Origin: Pseudomonadota bacterium
Lineage (GTDB): Bacteria > Desulfobacterota > Binatia > UBA9968
Reading direction: 5' to 3'
DNA: 64,000 nt
Assembly: GCA_021324155.1 (NCBI GenBank)
Contig: JAJPJQ010000013.1
Location: 62,001 to 126,000 of the forward strand
Part shown: piece by piece, positions 33,576-43,200 of the stretch
How the letters are laid out: the number at the start of each line of letters is the position of its first letter
Position numbering within the stretch: the stretch's first letter is position 1
Notes under the pieces: model-generated
The model's input: the letters and a program-made list of their open reading frames with translations, nothing else
Database searches by the model: none
What the model was told of the DNA's origin: nothing
Program-made: the position numbers and the translations under genes

Positions 33576-34661
33576 TTACTTTCCGATAAACGTCTTCAGA
33601 TAATCACTGCTCGTCTGCGTGCAGTAGGCGTTTTCTTCCTTCAGCGCCGCGCAGAACGGCGTGGCATAGGTCAAATCCCAAGTATTGTCGATCAGCGCAT
33701 AGACCGCGCCGCGGATACATGCGCGGAGCGCATCGCCCTTGCCGCGCTCGCATTGCGCCGCGGCAAAGAGGCTATTCCCGCCGCGCGATAGGTTGGATAC
33801 GTCCCTGCCGACCGATTGCGCGCAGTCGAGCGCGAAGGCGCCCGCGTTGCGGCATTCCTGCAATTGCTGCTCGGTCGTGAGACCCATCTCCTGCATGCGC
33901 GAGGTCTGCATCCAGTAGCACGCGCGGCGATATTTTTGCGCGACGTCATCGCAAGGATAATGCGGGTCGGTCGCGCTCATCTTCCGTCGGTCGGTCAGCG
34001 CCGAGACGACGTTTTCCATGAAGACGCCCCCGTAGCACGATTCTTGGCTCCAAGCACCGGACAGCGCGTCGCAGCCTTTGAGCGACGTGTCGACGTCGTT
34101 TTCCGTGAAAAACATGAGCGCGTGCCCAAGGCCGTGGAGGCACTGGAAGTAAACGCGCCGCTCCACGGTGACGTCGCATGCGCTCGGCGCCTTGCGTACG
34201 ATCTCGCTTTCCGTCACGTGTCGCGCCGGCGCCTTGCTGTCGCCGCGGAGAAACCGCTCGACCGCGCCGTGATAGCAGCCGGAGTGACACGTCTGGTCGC
34301 AGGCCAGGAACGCGTCGTGGATATTGCCTTTGACGCGGAAGATCTCGCGCCCGAGCGCGTGGACCACCGGATGGCAGGCGAGCCGTAGGCCGGCATCCTC
34401 TTCTTCATATTGATGAACCGACTTCAGCAGCGCACCCGGCGCGTGCTTCTCCAGCTCGCCGCGAAAGAGCAGGTCCAGGCATTCGTCGCCGCCGGGCGCC
34501 TGTCGCGCGAGGCATTCTTTGAGCGCGTCAAGCGGCGGAGCGGGCGGAGGCAATTCGACAGCGGGTGTAACGCCTGCCGGTGGTCCGAGCGACTCGGCGG
34601 CTCGCGCCGGCAAGGCAGCGCATAAGCCGAAGATCATCGTTACGGCGAGGACAGTTTTCAT
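33576..34661 (-). CDS. Secreted Cys/His-rich repeat protein, unknown family
   Basis: A 361-aa protein with a signal peptide (MKTVLAVTMIFGLCAALPAR, start at 34661; the open frame to 34727 is not needed). The mature part holds repeated motifs around paired Cys and Gly-His: CHPVVHALGRE, CHSGCYHGAVE, CLHGLGHALMF, CYGGVFMENV, CIRGAVYALID. Around 20 Cys suggest a disulfide-stapled or metal-binding periplasmic protein with about 40-residue repeat units. I do not recognise the family. CxHG(L)GHA-type motifs could bind heme or metal but are not a canonical c-type heme site (no CxxCH). Confidence 0.65.
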   Translation of the reverse strand: MKTVLAVTMIFGLCAALPARAAESLGPPAGVTPAVELPPPAPPLDALKECLARQAPGGDECLDLLFRGELEKHAPGALLKSVHQYEEEDAGLRLACHPVVHALGREIFRVKGNIHDAFLACDQTCHSGCYHGAVERFLRGDSKAPARHVTESEIVRKAPSACDVTVERRVYFQCLHGLGHALMFFTENDVDTSLKGCDALSGAWSQESCYGGVFMENVVSALTDRRKMSATDPHYPCDDVAQKYRRACYWMQTSRMQEMGLTTEQQLQECRNAGAFALDCAQSVGRDVSNLSRGGNSLFAAAQCERGKGDALRACIRGAVYALIDNTWDLTYATPFCAALKEENAYCTQTSSDYLKTFIGK

Positions 34662-34753
34662 GAAACCGTAAAATACCACAGGAGGTGCTTCGCGAGCGAA
34701 CTCTTTACCGTCGGCCGCGCGCGGCATAAAATGGTCGGCGACAAGGAGGCTTT

Positions 34754-35125
34754 ATGAAAGCGCCGCTCAAGACTACCGGCATCGATCACGTCGTGCTGCA
34801 CGTGAAGGACCTCGCGCGCGCGAAGAAATTTTACGTCGACTTCCTCGGTATGGAGGTGGAGCACGAGCGCTCGTGGCAGCTCTTTCTAAAGTGCGGCGCG
34901 CAGGGCGTCGCGCTCTTCGAAGCCGAGGACGGAGACAATATCCACGGCGGCAGCGAGATGAACCACATGGCGCTGCGGCTGAAATCCGGCGAGTACGCGA
35001 AAGTAAAGGCGCTGCTGGAAGAGCAGGGGATCGAGGTCACTGGCCGGACCGGCGATGCGCATTGCGTGTATTTCTCCGATCCCGACGGGCACCGGCTACA
35101 ATTGCTGATGCCGGGCGAGGAATAA
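34754..35125 (+). CDS. Glyoxalase/VOC-family protein
   Basis: A 123-aa single-module VOC protein. First metal residue in GIDHVVLHVKDLARAKKFY, second in MNHMALRLKSGEY, and Glu/His near YFSDPDGHRLQLLMPGE. AAGGAGG lies just before the ATG. Similar proteins include glyoxalase I-like and antibiotic-resistance VOCs. Substrate unknown. It is convergent with the isochorismatase-like gene by one base. Confidence 0.82.
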   Translation: MKAPLKTTGIDHVVLHVKDLARAKKFYVDFLGMEVEHERSWQLFLKCGAQGVALFEAEDGDNIHGGSEMNHMALRLKSGEYAKVKALLEEQGIEVTGRTGDAHCVYFSDPDGHRLQLLMPGEE

Positions 35126-35126
35126 A

Positions 35127-35762
35127 TCACCTGCGCCAGACGGCGCCGACTTCCTCGCACGTCGCGAGGTCGAGGAACATGCGTTCCATTAATTTAATCG
35201 CCAGGTCGTGGTTCTCGCGGCTGCGCGAGCCGGAGCCGTCTTTCAAAACGACCATATCGTAGCCCAGGTTACGTCCTGTTCGCGCCGTCCCCTCGACGCC
35301 GCCCTCCGTAGCCACACCGCCGATGACGATCGCGCGGACACCGCGGCTTCTGAGCATCAAATCGAGATCCGTCCCGATGAACGCGTCGGGACGGCGCTTC
35401 TGAAAAACCGTGTCGCCGGCTTCGGGCTTGAGCCCTTCGACGATCTCGCGCCCGTGCGGATCATCCTTTTCTTTCGCCGCGAGCGCGTGCGGATCGCTGG
35501 CGTTGCCGCGCTTCATGCGCACGCGAATCCACGGCGCCGCTTCTTCGTGCACGGAATAGTTCGTTTGCACGGAATAGAAAACCGGCACGCCGGCGGCGCG
35601 CGCCGTCGCGGCGAGCTTTTTCAAATTCGGCACTAGCTCGCTGTAATTGAAAGCATTGGGTGCGATTGCGTTTTCGAGGTCCCAGATGAGCAGCGCCGTC
35701 CGGCCCGGCGCGGCGATCTCCGCAAGCGTCGTGGGGATTTGTTTTCCTTCGAATTGCAGCAT
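35127..35762 (-). CDS. Second isochorismatase-fold protein lacking the catalytic Cys
   Basis: A 211-aa isochorismatase-family protein. Catalytic Asp28 (LLIWDLENA) and Lys122 (VFQKRRPDAF) are conserved, but the nucleophile motif reads ATEGGVEGT, with Gly155 where Cys is expected. This is the same type of change as in the protein at 20449-21105, though the two sequences are only distantly alike. It may be a hydrolase that does not use Cys, or an inactive paralogue. It follows the dehydrogenase gene at 35798-36748 by 35 bases on the same strand. Confidence 0.78.
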   Translation of the reverse strand: MLQFEGKQIPTTLAEIAAPGRTALLIWDLENAIAPNAFNYSELVPNLKKLAATARAAGVPVFYSVQTNYSVHEEAAPWIRVRMKRGNASDPHALAAKEKDDPHGREIVEGLKPEAGDTVFQKRRPDAFIGTDLDLMLRSRGVRAIVIGGVATEGGVEGTARTGRNLGYDMVVLKDGSGSRSRENHDLAIKLMERMFLDLATCEEVGAVWRR

Positions 35763-35797
35763 AAGTCCTCCTAGCAGCGAGAAGCTGTGCTCAAGCG

Positions 35798-36748
35798 TTA
35801 CTTTAAATATATGACTTCAGGCGCCTGCGGCTGAGGCGAAGCCTTGTCCGGCGCGACGACGGCGGCCGAGAGGTCTTGTCCGGTGATGATCTCGTAAAGC
35901 CTGCCCATCGCCGCCGGCGTGTTGACGCGCGTCAATCCCAGCGCGCGGCCCATCTCCTGCAGCTGGCTCACCGCCGTCATCAGCGGCAGCGGCATACCGA
36001 GCTCGGCGGCGGTCGCGAGCGCCTGGCGGATGTCCTTGTAGCTGTTGCTGAGCGCGCCGCCGTGGGAATTGTTGCGCTTCAGAAAATCCTCCATGCGCCC
36101 GGCCGTGGCGCGCGAGCCCGTGCTTTTGAGCAGGTTGTGGAAAAGCTTTGGGTCGAGGCCCTGCGCCATGAGCCAGCTCGATACTTCCGCCGCTGCGACC
36201 GCGCTCGATGCGGCGAACATGATGACGGCGATCTTGAGCGCCTTCGGCATCCACGCCTCGGGCACGCAGATGATCTTCTGCGCCATGTCTTTGAGCAGCG
36301 GCAGAGCACTTTCGACAGTTTCATTCTTCCCGCCGATGACGATCGATAACAAGCCGTTGGGGATCGTGACGGCCGGCGCGCCCGCGGCGTGCAGGGTCGC
36401 GCCCAAAAATCCGGCGCCTCTCTTTTCTGTTTCCGCGCTCAGCTCACGTGTGAAGCTTGGATCCGTGCCGCTCAGGTCGATAAGTATTTGGTCCGACTTG
36501 AGCGCCGCGAGAACGCCGTTCGTGCCGAAGCTCGCGGATTTAAGCTCGATGCTCGACGGTAGAACCGTCAGCGTGATCCCGCTGACGGCGGCGCCCGCGG
36601 AGTCGGCCTTCACGGCGCCGCACCGAACGACTTCATCCATTACTTGAGGATTTAAGTCGTAGACTCTGAGCCGATATCCCTTATCGATGAGGCGCAGCGC
36701 GAGCGGCTTGCCCGCGTTGCCGAGCCCGATGACGCCGATGTCTTTCAT
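35798..36748 (-). CDS. 3-hydroxyisobutyrate dehydrogenase-family NAD(P)-dependent enzyme
   Basis: A 316-aa two-domain beta-hydroxyacid dehydrogenase. The Rossmann motif DIGVIGLGNAGKPLALRLID is at the start, and the catalytic Lys region is KALKIAVIMFAASSAVAAAE with the Asn of the usual K-x-x-N pattern replaced. The ATG at 36746-36748 overlaps the stop of the upstream binding-protein gene (ATGA), so these genes are coupled. The altered Asn suggests weaker or different chemistry. Substrate unknown. Confidence 0.8.
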   Translation of the reverse strand: MKDIGVIGLGNAGKPLALRLIDKGYRLRVYDLNPQVMDEVVRCGAVKADSAGAAVSGITLTVLPSSIELKSASFGTNGVLAALKSDQILIDLSGTDPSFTRELSAETEKRGAGFLGATLHAAGAPAVTIPNGLLSIVIGGKNETVESALPLLKDMAQKIICVPEAWMPKALKIAVIMFAASSAVAAAEVSSWLMAQGLDPKLFHNLLKSTGSRATAGRMEDFLKRNNSHGGALSNSYKDIRQALATAAELGMPLPLMTAVSQLQEMGRALGLTRVNTPAAMGRLYEIITGQDLSAAVVAPDKASPQPQAPEVIYLK

Positions 36749-37854
36749 TGAGCTCTCTTTCGCAGCGCTTCTTCCGCGACCTTGTACATCGCCTTGACCT
36801 TGGCGGGATCCTGGTTCTGCGACGCGCTCAGCATAAAATAGTCGACGCCTTTTTGCGGCACGCCCCACGGCGGCAGATCGTCTTTCGGGATATCAGTGCG
36901 CAGCGAGTTCGTCTCGCTGTATTTCTGCCAGGCGATCTGCCCTTCGCGCGACATGACCCAGTTGATGAAAAGCTTTGCCGCGTTCGGATGCGGCGCGCGG
37001 TTGAGCATCGCCATGCAGCAGGCGCCGCCGCCCATAATTTCGCCTTCCTTCAGCGGATGCGGGAGGAGATCGACGGGAAGACCCTGCTGCTTCGCGCGCA
37101 CGACCGGCTGCGCGCTGCCGATATAAAAGTGAATTTTTCCCTGACCGAGCCAATCGGTGCCTTGTTCGAGGTGTCGCGTGATGAGAATATCGGTCTCGGT
37201 CAAAAGCCGCGTGATGAAGCGCGGGCCGAGCGCCGGCGAGTTGTAAAAAAATACGAACGTCTCGCCGCCGCCGCCGGCGGTCTGCGGATCGAAGGTCCCG
37301 AGCTTGCCTTTGAATCGCGGCTTCAGCAGATCCCACCACGATTGGACCTCGTTAGGATCGAGAAGGCGCGTGTTGTAGGAGCCGCGGCGCGTCCCGACCT
37401 CGCCGCTCAGCAGAACCGCGCTCTGGTTCTGCGCGTCGGCGAACCAGAGTTTTTTCTGCCACCAACTCGACTCGTCATAGGTCTCCGGTAGAACGAGATG
37501 CGGCTGGAGCCGCTCGAGCGCGCCCACGGGAAACACGACGAAGCTCGACGATCCGCCCATAAGCAGATCGGCGAGATATTTTCTCGCGCGCCGCTCGTTC
37601 AAAATCTTTTGCGTAAGGTCGGCGCCTTTCCCGGGCTCGAAGTTGATCTTCACGCCGGGAAACGATTTCTGAAACAGCTCCCACAGCGGGCGGTACATGG
37701 GATTGTGCGGCCCGTAAATGGCAACTTCGCCCTCACGCTTTGCCGCCTGGGCGGTTTTTTCCCAGTCCTGCTTCCAGTCTTCCGCGGCGCGGGCAGAAGA
37801 TAGAAACGCGCAAAGAGATACAAAGACAATTATTAAGTGCGCGCTCCGCTGCAT
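36745..37854 (-). CDS. Orphan periplasmic substrate-binding protein (Fe(III)/polyamine type)
   Basis: A 369-aa family 1 solute-binding protein from the ATG at 37854 (MQRSAHLIIVFVSLCAFLSS, signal peptide ending ARAA). Mature N-terminus KREGEVAIYGPHNPMYRPLW, then SFPGVKINFEPGKGADL. No permease gene is near; a lone ABC ATPase lies divergently at 37928. The coupling to a dehydrogenase (36748) and an isochorismatase-like gene suggests import of a small organic acid or amide rather than iron (inference). Confidence 0.82.
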   Translation of the reverse strand: MQRSAHLIIVFVSLCAFLSSARAAEDWKQDWEKTAQAAKREGEVAIYGPHNPMYRPLWELFQKSFPGVKINFEPGKGADLTQKILNERRARKYLADLLMGGSSSFVVFPVGALERLQPHLVLPETYDESSWWQKKLWFADAQNQSAVLLSGEVGTRRGSYNTRLLDPNEVQSWWDLLKPRFKGKLGTFDPQTAGGGGETFVFFYNSPALGPRFITRLLTETDILITRHLEQGTDWLGQGKIHFYIGSAQPVVRAKQQGLPVDLLPHPLKEGEIMGGGACCMAMLNRAPHPNAAKLFINWVMSREGQIAWQKYSETNSLRTDIPKDDLPPWGVPQKGVDYFMLSASQNQDPAKVKAMYKVAEEALRKRAQ

Positions 37855-37927
37855 CACTTTCAGTTTTCCGCCGATTGGGTTACATTCGCCGCTCAACAGC
37901 CTTTACTTCGCCAACGTGCCTTCGTCA

Positions 37928-38722
37928 ATGAGAAAAGTCCCCGCTCTGGAGCTTCGCAAAGTTTCCTACGCGCTCGACGGGCGGAAAATTCTCGACGCGG
38001 TCGATTGGACCGTCCGCGCCGGCGAGCACTGGGCGATTCTCGGACCGAACGGGTCGGGGAAAACGACCTTGCTGCGGATCGCGTGCGGTTTTCTCTGGCC
38101 GAACGCGGGCGGAGAAGTGCGGCGCAACGGCGAAACGCTCGTCAATCTCCCGGAGCTCAGGAAAAGCATCGGCTGGGTGACCGCTTCGCTCGCCGCCGAG
38201 ATCCCGCGGCGCGAGCCGGCGCTCGAGACCGTCGTTTCCGGCAAGTATGCGCAGATGGGACTTTTTTCCTGGCCGTGGGACAAGCCCACGCGCGGCGACT
38301 ATAAGCGCGCCGAGCGGTATCTCGCGCAGATGGGCGCGGCGCGGCTGAAACATCAGGCATTCGGCACGCTCTCACAAGGCGAGCAGCAGAAGGTGATGAT
38401 CGCGCGCGCGCGCATGACGCGGCCTTATCTCGTGCTGCTCGACGAGCCGTGCGCGGGCATGGACCCCGGCGCGCGAGAAAATTTTCTCGCGAGCCTGGAA
38501 AAGCTCGGCAAAAACATAAAAGTGCCGGCGCTCGTCTACGTGACGCACCACATCGAAGAGATCCTGCCGATGTTCAAAAATATTTTAATCTTGAAGAACG
38601 GCCGCGTCCTCGCGGCCGGGAAGACCGACGCGCTGCTGCGGAGAGAGATGCTCAGGAAATTATACGGCGTCGATTTCGACCTCGAAAAGAAGAAGCAGCG
38701 CTACTGGCCGATCCCTCGATAA
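37928..38722 (+). CDS. ABC transporter ATP-binding protein
   Basis: A 264-aa single NBD from the ATG at 37928; the open frame further upstream lies antisense to the binding-protein gene. Walker A GPNGSGKTTLL, Q-loop region, signature LSQGEQQKV, Walker B YLVLLDEPCAGMDP, H-loop THH. It resembles ModF/iron-type ATPases (long linker after Walker A with W/P residues). No permease or partner NBD is present, so its transporter is unknown. It is divergent from the binding protein at 36745-37854. Confidence 0.88.
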   Translation: MRKVPALELRKVSYALDGRKILDAVDWTVRAGEHWAILGPNGSGKTTLLRIACGFLWPNAGGEVRRNGETLVNLPELRKSIGWVTASLAAEIPRREPALETVVSGKYAQMGLFSWPWDKPTRGDYKRAERYLAQMGAARLKHQAFGTLSQGEQQKVMIARARMTRPYLVLLDEPCAGMDPGARENFLASLEKLGKNIKVPALVYVTHHIEEILPMFKNILILKNGRVLAAGKTDALLRREMLRKLYGVDFDLEKKKQRYWPIPR

Positions 38723-38744
38723 CGATCCTCCCCGAATACTTTTA

Positions 38745-40214
38745 ATGCTCCAACATTTGAAGCAGATCGTCTTCGGCGCCAATCACCGGTGGTGGGCGCT
38801 TTCGGTAGCGGCGCTGGCGACCTTCATGGTGACGACCGACGCGGGGCTTTTGAGTATCAGCCTTCCTGTCGTTCTCGCGGAATTCAAAGCCGATCTGGCG
38901 ACCGGTGGCTGGCTGCCGTTTGTGTACGCGCTCGTCACCGGGTCCCTGTATCTGCCGTGCGGCCGACTCTCGGACCTCCTCGGACGCAAACGCACGTTGA
39001 GCGCGGGATTCGTGATTTATACGGCGACATCACTTCTGGCCGGTTTCTCGCAGACAATAGGGCAGGTGATTTTCTTCCGCGGTCTCCAGGCGGCGGGCAG
39101 CGCGTTGATGATGGCGAATACGTTCGCGCTCGTGACCGCGCTGTTCGCTCCCGCCGAGCGCGGCCGCGCGATGGGACTCTCCGGCGGCATGATTTCAGCA
39201 TTGGGCTTCGTCATGGGCCCGGCGCTCGGCGGCTTCATCACGTATACGTTCGGATGGCGGTCGGTCTTTTACGTGAGCTGCTGCCTCGGCATCATCGGGC
39301 TCATCGGCGCGCGCTTCATACTGCTTGACGACAAGCCGGCGCGTGCCAAGCGTGGCGAGCCTTTCGATTACGTCGGCACCGCCACGTTCGCCATCGGCCT
39401 GACAATGTTGCTGCTGGCGCTGACGGCGGGCCAAAAAGGCCTATGGCAGGATCCGCTCGTGCAGGCCGGGTTTCTCCTGGCGGCGCTTTTCATCGGCGGG
39501 TTCGTCGTATGGGAGGCGCGGACACCGCATCCGCTGCTCGACCTCGCGCTTTTCCGCATTCGCCTGTTCGCGGCGGGCAACATCGCGCGCCTGGCGAGCT
39601 TTGTCAGCGTGAGTATGAATCAGCTGCTCATGCCGTTCTTTCTCCAGCTGGCGCTCGGGCTCGACACTTTTCAATCCGGCCTGTTGGTCGCGACGGCGTC
39701 GATCGGCCTCGGCGTGCTCTCGCCGTTCACCGGCTATTTGTCCGACCGCATCGGCGCGCGGCTGCTTTCGTCGGCCGGTCTTACGTTGATGGCGTTTGCG
39801 TACTTTTCTCTGGGCCGCCTCGACCTTGACGCATCGCGTCTCGATGTCGCGCTCAGACTGGGATTCGTCGGTGTAGGCTTCGGCTTATTTCAAACGCCCA
39901 ACAACAACGCGCTCATGAGCTCGCTGCCGCCCGACCGTCTGGGCGTCGGCTCTTCGTTCCTGTCGATCGTGCGAAGCCTGGGGCTGTCGGTCGGCGTTGC
40001 GACGGCCAGCGCGATCGTGAACGCGCAACTCATCGCCGTCAGCGGCCGGACGTCTCTCGACGCACTCCGAAAAGTTGGCGCAGCCGAAAACAGCGCCGCG
40101 CTGTTGTCCGCATTTCTTTCGGGATACCATTATGCTTGTTGGACTTCCGCCGCGATATGTCTCATCGGCGCCGTAGCCGCGAGCCTGCGCGCTACGCGCC
40201 CCGGCGATGACTAG
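38745..40214 (+). CDS. DHA2-type 14-segment MFS drug exporter
   Basis: A 489-aa EmrB/QacA-like proton antiporter. Motif A is CGRLSDLLGRKRTL, and a Gly/Ala/Met-rich motif C-like segment ALGFVMGPALGGFITYTFGW follows. Length fits 14 transmembrane segments. The TTG/ATG context is clean (ATG at 38745, 22 bases after the ABC ATPase). It is convergent with addA, with 23 overlapping bases. Substrate unknown. Confidence 0.88.
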   Translation: MLQHLKQIVFGANHRWWALSVAALATFMVTTDAGLLSISLPVVLAEFKADLATGGWLPFVYALVTGSLYLPCGRLSDLLGRKRTLSAGFVIYTATSLLAGFSQTIGQVIFFRGLQAAGSALMMANTFALVTALFAPAERGRAMGLSGGMISALGFVMGPALGGFITYTFGWRSVFYVSCCLGIIGLIGARFILLDDKPARAKRGEPFDYVGTATFAIGLTMLLLALTAGQKGLWQDPLVQAGFLLAALFIGGFVVWEARTPHPLLDLALFRIRLFAAGNIARLASFVSVSMNQLLMPFFLQLALGLDTFQSGLLVATASIGLGVLSPFTGYLSDRIGARLLSSAGLTLMAFAYFSLGRLDLDASRLDVALRLGFVGVGFGLFQTPNNNALMSSLPPDRLGVGSSFLSIVRSLGLSVGVATASAIVNAQLIAVSGRTSLDALRKVGAAENSAALLSAFLSGYHYACWTSAAICLIGAVAASLRATRPGDD

Positions 40215-43200
40215 ACGGAAGCGCTTCGACCGACTCGCCGAGGCGCAAAAAAATGAGCTTGAAACCGGCAACGTCCTTGCCGAGTGTCCGGCGCACGGCT
40301 TCCGAATAGATTGCAACTTGATGATGATACCGCGAGACGGCTTCAATGACTTCGTCGCGTTCGACGCGGTCGCTCTTGTAGTCGGCGATGAAAATCTTTC
40401 CGTCCTTCTCGTAGAGAAGGTCGATAATGCCTTCCATGACGGCCGCGTCGTCCCATTCAAGGAGGAGCGGAACCTCGCGTCCGAGGATACGCGCGGCGGC
40501 GAGCTCGCGATACGCCGTTGACGGGAAAAACGCGCCGAGGATGTCCCGCATCTCGCTTTCGATCTCGACGCGGTTGGTTTTCCATTTTCCCGCCAGCCAG
40601 CGGTCGAGGAACGGCGCGATTTCGGATTCGAATTCCGCCAGCGGCCGGCCGAAGTCCCAGTATTCGAGAAACCTGTGCGCGAGCTCGCCGATGCGCAGCG
40701 GCAGTTCCGCGAGCGCGAGCCTTTCCTTTTCGACGACGGCTTCCGTCATCTCAGCTTCGCGCTGCTTGAGCAACGTCGGGCTTAAGAACAACAATCGCTC
40801 GCGGGCGGCGTTCATTTGCTCGGCGCGCGCCGACCACGTGCTCGCGTATGCCGGCCAATCGATCGCCGGACCCGCATCTTCGACCGGCGTACGCCTGCGC
40901 ATCGGCGGCTGCAGACTCTCCTCGACCGCCTGGAGGTGCATCTCTCCGGCGCCGGCGCGAATAATTCGCGATTGGGCGCTGCGCACCTCATCCCCGACGG
41001 TTTCGCCGAGCAAGCCGAGATAGCTCGCCCGGGACGGCCTATCCACCGCCGCGCACGAGATCGTCAAGTGCTCGCGGGCGCGCGTCATCGCGACGTAGAG
41101 CACGCGCTTTTGCTCTTCGCGCTCGCGTCGCCGCGCTTTCTCGGCGATGAAGACAGCCGGAAGGCTCCACCACCTACCGACGCGGAACCCCGCCATACCC
41201 GTAGACCAATCCTGCAGCACGCACGAATCGCGCTCGCCGCCTTGATTCGGCACGCTGTGGCTGCCGGCGAGCACGACGACGGGAAACTCGAGCCCCTTGG
41301 ATTTATGTATGCTGAGCAGCCGGATCGCGTCGAGATTTTCCTCGGCGAGCGCGCTCTCGGCTTCTTCGTCGACCCGCAGCACTCTGGATTCCAGCCGCGC
41401 GATGACGCTCTTGAAACTGCTGAGCGCCTCGCGGCCCATGATTTCGGCCTGGAGGCGCAGTTTTTCGAGATTCGCGACCGCCTGCTCGCCGTGGAAGGCG
41501 GCGGCGGCCAGCAGCCGCACCGGCGCGCTCTCGAAGACGCGCGCGACCGCCTCGCCGACGGGCAGCCCGCGGACTTCGCGGTTCAGGCGCGCAAGTATGG
41601 CGTAAAGTTCGCGCACATTCTCGGGCGTCAGCAGGTCCACCGCAACCGTATAGTCGAGCAGGCGCCGGCGGTTGAGCTCGTAAATCTCCGCGTCAGTGAG
41701 GCCGCCGAGCGGCGAGCGCAGGACGCCGACAAGCGCGAGCTTGTCGTGCGGATTGTCGACGGCGCGCAGCAGATTGACGGTGTCGATGACCTCCTGGACG
41801 GCGTAAAAGTGTCTTTCGCCCTCGACCACGTAGCGAAGTCCGCGCCGCCGGAGCGGCTCGATATAATAATGGATGTCGGTCAGTTTCCGAAAAAGAAGCG
41901 CCACGTCGCCGGAGCGAACAAGCCGCGGCTCTCCCGCATCGATGATCTCCGCTTTGCCGAGCACTTCTTCGTCCAACCAGCGGGCGAGATTCTCCGCTTC
42001 GAGCCGCCGCGCCCGGTCGTTATCGGTTTTCTCCGCGCCGCCGGATACTTTACGGATCGCGACCTTGCGGAAGGGAGCGCCGTCGGTCGGATCTTCCGGC
42101 GCCGGCGCAATAGCGACGTAGGGCGGCTGAAGCCCTTCCTTCGGCTGCATGAGCCGTTCGAAGACACCGTTGACGACATCGAGAATCTTCGCGTGACTGC
42201 GGAAGTTGGTCGTGAGCCGGCACTCGATGCCGTCTTGCGCCTTGATCATTTTTTCCACGACGTCGAGATATGCCTCGATATCGGCGCGGCGGAAGGCGTA
42301 GATGGATTGTTTCGGATCGCCGACGACGAATATCTTCCCGCGCTCGAGCCGGACGTCTTTCCAGATCGTTGCGCTCCGGCCCGCCTCCTCGGCAAGGTAG
42401 AGGAGGATCTCGTATTGTACCGGATCGGTGTCCTGGAACTCGTCGATGAGAATCGCCTTAAAGCGGCGCTTCAGCTGCTCGCGGACCTGCGGATGGTCGC
42501 GCACGAGCGAGCGCGCGCGCGTCAAGAGTCCGTCGAACGAAACAAATCCCGCGGCGGCATAGGCCTTGCGAAAGCGTTCGGCAAACGGCAGCAGCAGCGC
42601 GACGACCGCGCGCGCGAAATCGTCGTTCACCTGAAGCAAAGCCTTGGCGGTGCGGATGATCTGCTGCGCCGTGTCGGCGTCCTCTTCGTTCCAGCCTTTC
42701 AGGTTTCTGTTGAACGAGCCGGCGAAAACTTCCTCCGCTTTAATTTCGGCGAGACCGGAAGCGCCCGCGCGTAGAAACGTCTGTAAAACGTCGCCGGCGC
42801 CCCGGAGCTGCTTTTCATTGCTGCGGTTCTCCGGATGCCGTTCGAGTAGAGCGGAAGCGTTCCGCTCCACAGTCTTAAGCCAGTCAAGAACAGCGGTCGC
42901 CGCGCCGTCGGCGGCGCCCGTTATGCGAGAGAGGTCGACGCTTTCGGAGCAGAGCGAGTGCGCCAGCTGTCGAATTTCTCGCAGATCGACTTTACGCAGC
43001 GTGCGCTTCCAGAGCTCCGGCTGCGTCGATCTCCGCGAAAGCTCTTCATCGAGCCAGACGGCCCATAGTTCGTCGAACAGAAGGTCGAAGCGCCTGCCGT
43101 CGTCTTCGACGAACTGCGGATCCACGCCGCTCTGCATCGGGTACAGGCGCAGGAGCGTCGCGGCGAAGCTGTGGATCGTGCCGATCTCGCTTCGCTCGAG

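Noticed and set aside
40816-42774. 652-codon plus-strand open frame opposite addA
   Set aside because: Shadow of a gene with full helicase motifs.
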